A DNA stretch of 34,094 nucleotides from Candidatus Omnitrophota bacterium. Lineage in GTDB: Bacteria > Omnitrophota > Gorgyraeia > Zapsychrales > Fredricksoniimonadaceae. Within the stretch, counting starts at the first letter, position 1; every line of letters starts with the position of its first letter. Of this stretch, positions 1 through 8,499 are shown piece by piece. The stretch covers positions 1 through 34,094 of the forward strand of contig JAGWKL010000016.1 of assembly GCA_028865345.1 (NCBI GenBank), read 5' to 3'. Below the pieces are notes generated by a model. It had not been told where the DNA came from and ran no database searches. It saw only the letters and a list, made by a program, of their open reading frames with translations. The position numbers and the translations under genes are program-made.

Positions 1-3000
1 GTCTTTCCGTCGATGACCACCGTCTGTCCGCCTATGCCGTCGATTGCGGTCGAGTAATACTCGTGTCCGTCCTTAAAATAGATCCTGTCATTTTGTAAAA
101 ACCGGTTGCTATAAACCATTTTGGGCTTGGCATTGGGCACTGTCCGGTAGACATCTTCAACCACCACTCCCTGGTTGACCTGGCGCAAATCCGTGGTCCA
201 CACGTGCAGCAATCCGTCCGGGGAGTCCTTGGGCAGGACCGACATGGTCTTGGCCACAGGATCGGACAGGTTGCCCGGAAAATAGGAGGGCAGCTCAAAG
301 ATCAGGGAGGTGTTATTCGGCTGCATGACCTCCACGCGGCTGCCGTTCATGTCCCTGTTGAGATAAACCCGGGCCGTCACGTGCTGATGGATGTCCATCA
401 TGGTGACCTCTGAGGCATGCTCCCGGATGATCTCATGGATCCGGGGGTCCTTCAGGTCCTGCCAGGAAACATACCCCGAATACCGCATATCATGAGAAAC
501 GACGAGAAAATGAGTTCTCAAATATTCGCCCATGGAATGAACGTCCATAAGCTGATAGCCGCCGTCGAACATTTTGACAAAGCGGCCTATCGTACGGCCT
601 TGGGCATCGATCTTTAATATTTCAACGGCTTTCTGTTCCAATTGCGGGGTCAATTGATCTATATCGCTGATGCGCACCCGTTCGGTTTGCAGGGGCTTGA
701 GCACTTCCTGGGCATAGGTGGCCGCCGGATGGGCGGATTTCAGACGCACAAGGGCGTAATGTTCGTTGACCCAGGCCAGGGTTTCTCCGGACTTGGCTAC
801 TGTCGTTGGTGTTTCAGGGGCCCAGGCCTGCGCCACCTTGTCCACCACAAATTTAGGCATGCCGCCTTCATCATATAAACCGTACGTCTCTTGAGGGTCC
901 CTGGCTATTTTGGCGGGATTGTCTTGCAGGGTCATCAACAGAGCGCTGATCCCCAGACGATGAGCTGTTCTCCAATCTGTCAGGTCCGCATTGGCCTGCG
1001 AACCTTCCCCTGCATTTGAATTTTTACCGGTTTCAGCGATATAAAACGGCCTTGAGACGCCTGCCTCCCGTGTAGCCCTGAGCCAATCTTCCTGCAGGGA
1101 GGCTATGTTGCGGTAACAGTTGATCCCCCAAAACTCAACGGCAGGAGCATTGGTCAAAGCCGTCTGGAAATCCCGGGGATTGTCGCCCAGGGTGAAGGAT
1201 ATGGCGACATTTTCTCCCAGTGCCTCCTTAATGCCGAGAGCATCCCTGTTTATTTCTTTAAAAAGATTCTCTAAACTTACACCCCCTATCCAGTCAGGAT
1301 GCAGGTTTAATTCGTTTCCCAGATCGACGACGATCTTGGCCCTGCCGCCCAGCGCGTCGGACAATTGCCTCAAATAGGGCAGATAATTATGGCTTTCCAG
1401 AGAAACGCCTTCCACCGGCGTTGGAGGTGTCTGCCCCCAGAAGCTTGATAAATTTTGGTGATCATACGCATGCGCATTGAACGGGATCCCTACAATGATC
1501 GTCCTGACGGACGACCGTTCCACTATTTGTCTGGCCAGATCTACAGGGATGGGCAGATACGTGCGCACGGCCGTGGCGCCCAGACTGTTCAGTTTCGCGA
1601 TATCGCCGGACCTGAACATCTCCGCGTCGATGGTGGTCCCGTGAAATGTATTTCCGTCCGGAGCAAGCAGGGTTTGAGTATTCCTATGCCGGACAGGCGC
1701 GGCGCTTGGGGCGCTGGGAGCGCCGGAGGCCGGTAATTCCAACTGGGGCTCCGGCGCCTTGGGCAGGATGACAAAGCGTTGTTTGTCCGTGCCCTCAACC
1801 GGCACCATGACCGCCTGGCTCTTGATGACCAATTCCGCCAATTCGCTTTCAGTACGGATTTTTTGTAAATGAGTTGAATTGTATTGTTGTTCCTGGGGCG
1901 TCAGGACATTGCCCTTGATAAAAATATCAAATCTTGGGCTGCCTGTGACTGGGTCGATCGAACGCCGGTCTTCGGCTTGGATGCCTCCGTTCCTTAACGC
2001 CGATGTAATCACCTGGTAGTCATCAATGGTCCTCTTGCCGGCTTCCAGAATTTCCACAACCACCTTGTGCTCTTTGCCGTCCGCGCCTGTGACCGTCTTG
2101 ACCCTGACCATCGTATTTCCCGTAATCACGGACGGCGCCTGTTCGCCCGGCAATTTGATTCCAAAGACCCTGCCTACCACCTCATCCCCGAAATCCTTGG
2201 CCGGATAAAAATCTTCCGCCGGCTGGTCAAGGGCCCTTTGATGGCCCTGGGCATCGATGGCCACTCCATATTGGGCAAACCCATGCAGTCTCAAATCAAT
2301 AAGCCTGTTCTCTTCCTGGAGTTGTTGGATCCTTTCCTGGCGCATCTTATTGGAAGGGTCCACGACACCTATCACCTGCTGCTGATCATCAAGAAGGACC
2401 TGGGTCTTGGGGTCGAGCTGTTTATTAAGACCTGTGAACATGTACAATCCGTCGGGCAGCCGGGTCACTCCGTTTCTGGCGTCGAGAAAGCCGATGGTGC
2501 GAACATGGTCCAGGCTGTCAAGCACCGCCGGAGGCCTGCCGTCCGTAAAATAAATGACCCCGTAATGGTCCTGGGCCTCCTGATAAATGCCTTTTAGGGC
2601 CGGTGAAGATTCCAGGATCAAGCCGCCGCCTGAAAACAACGATCTTAGTTCCGGCGGGATCTGCGTCAATTGCGGTCTTTTGGAAAGATCGTAGTGGCCG
2701 TATTTCTCTGCTACGGTCGGGGTGTGAAGCACTTGCCGCCATTCATCGAAAACCCTGCTGAATTCATCGGAGGTGTAGTCGCGTATGATGCCGCCGGCCT
2801 CTTGCAGGCCCGAAGGTGCTTGAAAAGCTTTTCCCGGAACGAACCTCAGCCGCTGGCCGAGATTGTCGGTCAAGGCGCTGGTCTCATTCAACTGCCGGGG
2901 ATCGGTGATGAACCGGACGATATGCCCGGACAAGGGGTTCCTTAAGACTCCCCATATCATATGGCCCTGAGCGTCGAATCCCTTTAACAGCTGCTTCTCG

Positions 3001-6000
3001 AGCTGCAGGTCTTGCAGGGAAGGCATCCTCTCCATAAATACCGCGTTGGGCTCAAGGTAAGGTTTGCCCGTCACGGCTTTGCCTGTCTCCTGCTCGGTCA
3101 GCCTGCGGGCGAAATCGTCGGTGACAAAGGTCTCGGCGGTATAAACATCGCCCTGGCCCTGGATGGTCCCTTTGGAGGGATCGACGTGCAAGATAAACCC
3201 GCGCACCGTGGCCCGGTACATGTCCAGGCGCGAATCGAACGGCACCGAAGAATCCACCTTCTCCCAGCCGTGGTGATTGTTCTGCCTGTACCTGGTGTGC
3301 GGATCGTCGATCTTGTACACATCGATATAGATTGCGTTGGGGTCTCTATTAAATGAAGCGTCGTAGGTAAAGGCGCGGTGGTAATCATTGACCTTGAGTT
3401 GATAACCTAAATTCTCAAATACAAAATGATCGCTGCTGTGGCCGATGATGCCCCTGTTGCCCAGGATATAATCCAGCTTGCCCAAAACAGCACCGACGGT
3501 CTGGACGATGCCGACATTATAAAGTTTTTCTTCCACCCTGTGGCCCTGCTGGTCGAAAGAAATGACCGGCGTGACATGCACGGTCAACGATTGGACGATC
3601 CCTCCAAGCGGCCCCATGCGGGCATCATAAAGAACGTCCTGGCCCCGCGTGGGGTGCATCACCACGTAATTTCTTAAGTCCGCCAGGATCTGCGCCCCGT
3701 ACAAAGGCCCGGCCACCTGGCTTAACGTGCTTTGGGTGCCGATTTGAGTGAGCCCTTGGGATATTTGCGTCAGGTTGAGTTCTTCACGAAACGGCAGGTC
3801 AGGAACGATACTGAAATAATTTCCCTTGCCCAGCGGCACTACTTCGCTGACCTGTGGCGCGTTATTCATCTCAAGGGTGAAGGGCGTGCCATTGGCCAGA
3901 TTCCCCTTGGCCGGCATGCGGGCCTCATGATTGATTTGATTGATCTGATAATCGATCCATGCAACGCCCACGTTGTCCGGACTAAAACCGTTTATCGGCG
4001 GGGCTATTCCGGGTGTTTGGTAAGGCAAGGGGACCGGCGGCAATTGGGGCACGGATAAATGATAGGTGGCCACCAGCTGTCTCTCTTCCGCCTGTTTTAC
4101 TCTGGCGGCCTCCTCTGCCTGGGCCGCTTTCAGTTTGGATTGTGCGATCTGGGAATTCAGATTATTTTCTTCAGCCGTATTGCTGGCCTGCACCTGGGAT
4201 TCCCGGTTCATTTCATTTGTAAAGGCATATCCTTGCACAGGAGCTGTCTGGGACGAGACAACCGCCGGCTGGGAGACAGAAGAAGGGGGCGAAGAATGAG
4301 GGTTTAAATTTTGATTTATACCCGCCGCAGGAACTTGTGGCGCTACCCCTACCGCCGACGGTGCCGGTGACGGCACTCCAACCGTCGGTAAAAGCGGTGG
4401 CGGCGGGGGCGCCCCGGCCGTCGCCGGAACTGATGGCGGCACCCCTGCCGTAAAAACGGCCCCGGCATTGGATTGGGTTTGCTGATTAAGGCTCTCCAGA
4501 AGGCGGTGTATATCTCCTAAAGATTGATTCAAATTTTGAAGGCTTTGGGAATGTATCGTTGAGGCGGCGCCCCATGTTTTGACGATAGTCCGCGTTGATT
4601 GTTCCAGTTGGTTTAACGTATGGACTATGTCCGCACGTTGTCCTTCGGGAAGGCTTTTGATAAAACCCGGATCTTTCAGCAAGTCGTGCAGGGCGTTGGC
4701 TTCTGCCGTAAATCGCGGGACAACGGGATTGGCCAGCGCTCCAAAAATACGGTTGCCTTGCGTATCATCGTCAAACGTTGATTGCAGATCTTGGACCGTA
4801 CGGTTGAGTTTCTGAAAATCATTGATGGCCGTTGGACCGGCAACGACCTGCTGAATCGTCTGTTGGGGCCCCGGCGGCGCCAAATTCTGGGCGCCCTTGG
4901 CATAAGCCACATTGGCACCGGCCAGAAAGGCAAGGGTCACGGCCGCAAGGGCAAATTTCCTGAAGGTGGTCCCCAGCATGGCGGCGTCACTGAATTGTTG
5001 CGGCCCAAGAAAGTCCTTTGTCTCGGATATGCTTGTCCCCAGCCTCAGGGCCTCAGAAGCTGACATCATCGGCTTGGGGCTCGTGATTTGAGCAAGGTCG
5101 AGATCCGACCCGCCGTTTCTGATCTCTTCGAGCCCGACGGTCAGTTCAAAAGCCCTGGTCGAATTCAATACGTTCAGGGCGGCCTGTGCTAAATTACGCC
5201 CTGAACCTACGCTCATGGCGCGGTCGAGATGGTCCCACACGATGCCTCCGGAGAAGTACTTTCTGGGCACCGTCTCCCCGGTCCAGGGATTAACGTCTTC
5301 TTTGATATAGTTGTAGACACCTTTTTTATACGACTTAATGTATTGCCTATAGATCTCCTCATCGATGTTCTTGTCCGTCACTTCTACGCCATGGATCTTC
5401 TTGCGGTTGACATACCCTTTGCCGATCAGGCTTTCTTTCAACTTGTTCTTATACCAGAACGCCAGGATCAGGGAATTGTAGACCTGTCGTAAGGCCGCAA
5501 AATTTTTGCCCGTATTGACTTCTTTATCGATCAGCGGCAGGATGATCCGGCGGATCAGGGCATTGGACAGTTGCCTGGCCGCGCCGGCGGCCCCCCTGTT
5601 CTCGTGGGGGACGGATGTTTTGTGAAGGGCCAGGTAATCCTCTTCCAGCATCACCTTCAATTTGGCTTTAATGATCACCGCGGTGTTATCTACGGGGTCC
5701 TCATAAACCACCGCTTGATCGGGAAGTATCCAGACTTTATTAAACGTGCTGACCGGGATATTGGTGGTGCCGAGGCGTTTGTAGGCTTCCTCGTAAATCT
5801 TGCTCCAGAATTCCCGGCCGATGTTTCCCTCCGGATACATGACGGAGGCTGTGACCTGCTTGAGCAAATAGTCCTGGGCCAGCATCTCCTTGCCCATTTC
5901 CGTGAGCCCGAATTCCGGCTGGATGACGCGGCCGTGCTCGTAAGGGGAGAGATTGACCCACATGTCTTTTTCGGGAATGGTCAACGAGGCCAGAAAATAT

Positions 6001-6290
6001 TTAACCAGCCGGTCGCCTTCCGCTTTCAGGAAGGCCCTCCTTGCCAACGGGTCTTCGGACTCGGCGCGGTCCCCCTGGGACATGACGAATTCGAATTTGA
6101 ACGGGTTGTTCTTGAAGACCTTAAGGCCGAGAATGACGGAGGGAGAAAACGACGGCGTCAATGGGACCATCCTGCCGGGGGGAGGCAGGAAAGGCACATC
6201 GGCGAATACAGGCTCCGTGACCACGGTATTGAACAAGAACGTTATCAATACCAACCAAATAATCGGCATTCTATTGGTCATTCTTGCCAT
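1..6290 (-). CDS. Very large secreted protein with glycoside-hydrolase-like TIM-barrel domain (3' end outside window)
   Basis: One reading frame stays open from the ATG at 6290 to the window edge, giving 2096 codons with no stop; I translated it throughout. An in-frame TAA lies five codons upstream. ATGs at 6281 and 6269 are alternative starts. Residues about 9-31 form a signal peptide ending in VFADV. Residues about 35-260 carry FLPPPGRM and WVNLSPYEHG, motifs I recognise from large Omnitrophota exported proteins. A second hydrophobic signal-like segment lies at 438-465. A Pro-rich linker (about 610-680) and a Gln/Ala/Glu-rich helical stretch follow. Residues about 1545-1850 resemble a clan-A-type glycosidase: a LGATAVRTYLPIP strand, E1660 in DLGNELNLHPDW (candidate acid/base), EFWGINCYRN, and E1753 in FYIAETGK (candidate nucleophile). 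The substrate is unknown. Confidence is high for the gene and moderate for the enzyme call. Confidence 0.85.
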   Translation of the reverse strand, partial: MARMTNRMPIIWLVLITFLFNTVVTEPVFADVPFLPPPGRMVPLTPSFSPSVILGLKVFKNNPFKFEFVMSQGDRAESEDPLARRAFLKAEGDRLVKYFLASLTIPEKDMWVNLSPYEHGRVIQPEFGLTEMGKEMLAQDYLLKQVTASVMYPEGNIGREFWSKIYEEAYKRLGTTNIPVSTFNKVWILPDQAVVYEDPVDNTAVIIKAKLKVMLEEDYLALHKTSVPHENRGAAGAARQLSNALIRRIILPLIDKEVNTGKNFAALRQVYNSLILAFWYKNKLKESLIGKGYVNRKKIHGVEVTDKNIDEEIYRQYIKSYKKGVYNYIKEDVNPWTGETVPRKYFSGGIVWDHLDRAMSVGSGRNLAQAALNVLNSTRAFELTVGLEEIRNGGSDLDLAQITSPKPMMSASEALRLGTSISETKDFLGPQQFSDAAMLGTTFRKFALAAVTLAFLAGANVAYAKGAQNLAPPGPQQTIQQVVAGPTAINDFQKLNRTVQDLQSTFDDDTQGNRIFGALANPVVPRFTAEANALHDLLKDPGFIKSLPEGQRADIVHTLNQLEQSTRTIVKTWGAASTIHSQSLQNLNQSLGDIHRLLESLNQQTQSNAGAVFTAGVPPSVPATAGAPPPPPLLPTVGVPSPAPSAVGVAPQVPAAGINQNLNPHSSPPSSVSQPAVVSSQTAPVQGYAFTNEMNRESQVQASNTAEENNLNSQIAQSKLKAAQAEEAARVKQAEERQLVATYHLSVPQLPPVPLPYQTPGIAPPINGFSPDNVGVAWIDYQINQINHEARMPAKGNLANGTPFTLEMNNAPQVSEVVPLGKGNYFSIVPDLPFREELNLTQISQGLTQIGTQSTLSQVAGPLYGAQILADLRNYVVMHPTRGQDVLYDARMGPLGGIVQSLTVHVTPVISFDQQGHRVEEKLYNVGIVQTVGAVLGKLDYILGNRGIIGHSSDHFVFENLGYQLKVNDYHRAFTYDASFNRDPNAIYIDVYKIDDPHTRYRQNNHHGWEKVDSSVPFDSRLDMYRATVRGFILHVDPSKGTIQGQGDVYTAETFVTDDFARRLTEQETGKAVTGKPYLEPNAVFMERMPSLQDLQLEKQLLKGFDAQGHMIWGVLRNPLSGHIVRFITDPRQLNETSALTDNLGQRLRFVPGKAFQAPSGLQEAGGIIRDYTSDEFSRVFDEWRQVLHTPTVAEKYGHYDLSKRPQLTQIPPELRSLFSGGGLILESSPALKGIYQEAQDHYGVIYFTDGRPPAVLDSLDHVRTIGFLDARNGVTRLPDGLYMFTGLNKQLDPKTQVLLDDQQQVIGVVDPSNKMRQERIQQLQEENRLIDLRLHGFAQYGVAIDAQGHQRALDQPAEDFYPAKDFGDEVVGRVFGIKLPGEQAPSVITGNTMVRVKTVTGADGKEHKVVVEILEAGKRTIDDYQVITSALRNGGIQAEDRRSIDPVTGSPRFDIFIKGNVLTPQEQQYNSTHLQKIRTESELAELVIKSQAVMVPVEGTDKQRFVILPKAPEPQLELPASGAPSAPSAAPVRHRNTQTLLAPDGNTFHGTTIDAEMFRSGDIAKLNSLGATAVRTYLPIPVDLARQIVERSSVRTIIVGIPFNAHAYDHQNLSSFWGQTPPTPVEGVSLESHNYLPYLRQLSDALGGRAKIVVDLGNELNLHPDWIGGVSLENLFKEINRDALGIKEALGENVAISFTLGDNPRDFQTALTNAPAVEFWGINCYRNIASLQEDWLRATREAGVSRPFYIAETGKNSNAGEGSQANADLTDWRTAHRLGISALLMTLQDNPAKIARDPQETYGLYDEGGMPKFVVDKVAQAWAPETPTTVAKSGETLAWVNEHYALVRLKSAHPAATYAQEVLKPLQTERVRISDIDQLTPQLEQKAVEILKIDAQGRTIGRFVKMFDGGYQLMDVHSMGEYLRTHFLVVSHDMRYSGYVSWQDLKDPRIHEIIREHASEVTMMDIHQHVTARVYLNRDMNGSRVEVMQPNNTSLIFELPSYFPGNLSDPVAKTMSVLPKDSPDGLLHVWTTDLRQVNQGVVVEDVYRTVPNAKPKMVYSNRFLQNDRIYFKDGHEYYSTAIDGIGGQTVVIDGK

Positions 6291-6389
6291 AACAGTCGTC
6301 TCTATTTAATAAGGGGCCTACTTACATATCCACTTATTTAAAGTATACAATATGATTTTCTTAAGAAAGGGTATCTTTCGGCAAAAACA

Positions 6390-6403
6390 GGAAAGCGCTT
6401 TCC
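6390..6403. promoter_or_regulatory. 14-bp perfect palindrome between the gltBD operon and the large secreted-protein gene
   Basis: GGAAAGCGCTTTCC is a perfect palindrome about 100 bp upstream of the start at 6290 and about 70 bp after the lipoprotein stop. On the minus strand it is followed by TGTTTTTG. It could therefore be an operator or a weak terminator hairpin (5-bp stem, GCGC loop). A short direct repeat of TTTTCTTGAAA lies nearby at about 6441-6464. Function is not determined. Confidence 0.35.
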
Positions 6404-6474
6404 GAACAAAACAGCGACGGAAACAAAGCGAAGGAAAGGGCTTTTCTTGAAAATTTTCTTGAAATTGTATCCCG

Positions 6475-6990
6475 CTAAGACTTGGACGAAGGGCCCGGCG
6501 TCTTTGGGGACGGCGATTGTTCTTCCGGCGTATTGATGAGGTCCCTCAGCAGCGCCGCTGATTTAAGCGTGTTGTCCTTGTCCTGCTGGGACTGGAAAAT
6601 TTCTACACTGCGGCGGGCCGCCAGCACGGCCGGCAATTTCTTGCCGTCCATGTGGTTGGCGATGCTCAACATGTAGAAAATCGTTCCGTTGTCGGGAAAG
6701 GTCTTGGCCGCCATGTCCAGGAAATCAACGGCCTGGCCGTACTGATGGACATTCAGGAGGATCTGGCCCAAAAGCAAATACGCTTCCGGTTCGGAAGGGT
6801 TGACCCTGATGGACGTCTCCAGATCGATGACCGCGGACTTCAGGTCCTGATGCTGCAGATCACCCAGGCTTTTCAAGATCAATTTATGGCCGATGTCTTT
6901 TCTCTGGTCCATGGTCGGCTGCCCTTGTTGCGGTTTTTGGCAACCTGCCAGGGCAAATAAGGCGATTAAAATGAACAAGGCTTTTTTCAT
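6475..6990 (-). CDS. Small TPR-repeat lipoprotein
   Basis: This 171-residue protein starts with a lipoprotein signal peptide, hydrophobic residues 4-15 followed by the lipobox LAGC with the acylated cysteine at C17. Residues about 40-140 form TPR-like helical repeats (SEPEAYLLLGQILLNVHQYG, NGTIFYMLSIANHM). The tail is rich in Pro and Ser. AGGAG lies 8-10 nt before the ATG. The gene begins 16 nt after the gltD stop on the same strand, so it is probably the last gene of the gltBD transcript. TPR lipoproteins usually act as protein-interaction scaffolds in the envelope. Nothing in the sequence ties it to glutamate synthesis, and the partner is unknown. Confidence 0.8.
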   Translation of the reverse strand: MKKALFILIALFALAGCQKPQQGQPTMDQRKDIGHKLILKSLGDLQHQDLKSAVIDLETSIRVNPSEPEAYLLLGQILLNVHQYGQAVDFLDMAAKTFPDNGTIFYMLSIANHMDGKKLPAVLAARRSVEIFQSQQDKDNTLKSAALLRDLINTPEEQSPSPKTPGPSSKS

Positions 6991-7006
6991 GGTTCTTTTC
7001 TCCTAT

Positions 7007-8497
7007 CTATGTTTTTTGCAAGGCTTTTGATGCCAAATACCGGTGCACGCTCCCGGCGGCGGCGCGGCCTTCATGGATCGCCCATACGACCAACGACTGG
7101 CCGCGTGTCATATCACCGGCGGTGAACACTCCCGGCACCGACGTCATTTTGCCGGCATCAGCCGCCACGTTGCCGCGGCTGTCCAAAGCCACACCCAATT
7201 CTTCGATCATCCCTTTCTTGACAGGGCCTGTGAATCCTAATGCCAACAACAATAAATCACAATCCATTTCAAACTCCGAACCGGCGATCTCGCTCATCTT
7301 CATCTGCCCGGAGACGGCATCTCTGCTCCAGTTCAGGCGCACGGCATGCAATTTCTTCAGCTGCCCGTTCTCACCGCTCAAACGTTTGGTCAGGATGCTG
7401 TAATCGCGCACGCAGCCTTCTTCGTGGGAGCTCGACGTGCGTAAAATGAACGCCCAATTAGGCCAGGGATTGTCCGGGGCCCTCTTCGACGGGGGCTGAG
7501 GCAGCAGTTCCAATTGGTGCACGCTCAAAGCTCCTTGACGTATGGCCGTACCCACGCAATCCGAACCGGTGTCCCCTCCTCCCAGGACGATAACGCGTTT
7601 TCCCTGCGCCGCCAGGTCTTCCATGGAAGGCGGCTTGACGGACAAAATATGTTCCGCGTACCTCGCCTTGAAATTCTCCGTCGCATATTTGTTGTCGCGC
7701 AGGTTCTGCTGCGGCAAATAATACATGGCCTGATAAACGCCTTTTAATTCACGGCCCGGCACGGGAAGCTCGCGCCCGGCCTCGGCGCCGCCGCACAAAA
7801 CAATGGCATCGTATTTCTCGCGCAGCTCGGCGACGGAAACATTGACGCCCACATGGGCGTTGGTTTTAAAAACCACCCCTTCGGCGCTCATGATGTCCAG
7901 GCGCCGGGCCACCACCCATTTTTCCAATTTAAAATCCGGGATTCCCAGGGTCAAAAGCCCGCCTAAGACCTCATTTTTCTCATAGACCGTGACCTTGTGC
8001 CCCTTTTTGTTAAGCTCGTCGGCGCAAGCCAGGCCTGCAGGCCCGGAACCGATGACCGCGACCTTCATGCCGGTGCGGTGCGCGGGCTTATGGGGCTCAA
8101 GCCAGCCTTTTTCATAAGCGTGTTCTACGATGGCAAGTTCAATATTCTTGATGGTCACCGGCGGGGCGTTGATGCCCAAAACGCAGGCGTTCTCGCACGG
8201 GGCGGGACAGACACGGCCGGTGAATTCCGGAAAATTATTGGTTTTATGCAGCCGCTCGACGGCCTCCTGCCAGCGGTCGCGGTAAACCAAATCATTCCAA
8301 TCGGGAATGATGTTACCTATCGGGCAGCCGGACTGGCAAAACGGCACGCCGCAATCCATGCAGCGGGCCCCCTGGTTCCTCAATTCCTTGGCGGGGGGAA
8401 GGTGCGTGAATTCCTTGAAATTCTTGGTCCGGCGGGAAATCTCGTCCCTCTTGTATTCCTGCCGGTCATACTTCATGAACCCTTTGATATCGCCCAT
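7007..8497 (-). CDS. gltD: Glutamate synthase (NADPH) small subunit
   Basis: GltD passes electrons from NAD(P)H through FAD and iron-sulfur centres to the large subunit, which makes two glutamates from glutamine and 2-oxoglutarate. The 496 residues match the usual family length. Cysteine motifs for two [4Fe-4S] clusters lie at residues 46-58 (CMDCGVPFCQSGC) and 97-105 (CPAPCENAC). GSGPAG at 150-155 is the FAD-binding dinucleotide fold. VIVLGGGDTGSDC at about 302-314 is the NAD(P)H fold. TAGDMTRGQSLVVWAI near the end is the second FAD contact. The gene starts 2 nt after the gltB stop, so the two are translationally close. NADPH rather than NADH use is assumed from the family. Confidence 0.97.
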   Translation of the reverse strand: MGDIKGFMKYDRQEYKRDEISRRTKNFKEFTHLPPAKELRNQGARCMDCGVPFCQSGCPIGNIIPDWNDLVYRDRWQEAVERLHKTNNFPEFTGRVCPAPCENACVLGINAPPVTIKNIELAIVEHAYEKGWLEPHKPAHRTGMKVAVIGSGPAGLACADELNKKGHKVTVYEKNEVLGGLLTLGIPDFKLEKWVVARRLDIMSAEGVVFKTNAHVGVNVSVAELREKYDAIVLCGGAEAGRELPVPGRELKGVYQAMYYLPQQNLRDNKYATENFKARYAEHILSVKPPSMEDLAAQGKRVIVLGGGDTGSDCVGTAIRQGALSVHQLELLPQPPSKRAPDNPWPNWAFILRTSSSHEEGCVRDYSILTKRLSGENGQLKKLHAVRLNWSRDAVSGQMKMSEIAGSEFEMDCDLLLLALGFTGPVKKGMIEELGVALDSRGNVAADAGKMTSVPGVFTAGDMTRGQSLVVWAIHEGRAAAGSVHRYLASKALQKT

Positions 8498-8499
8498 GT

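Noticed and set aside
5571-6341. 256-codon open frame on the plus strand
   Set aside because: Antisense to the N-terminal part of the large secreted-protein gene, whose frame has a signal peptide and family motifs.
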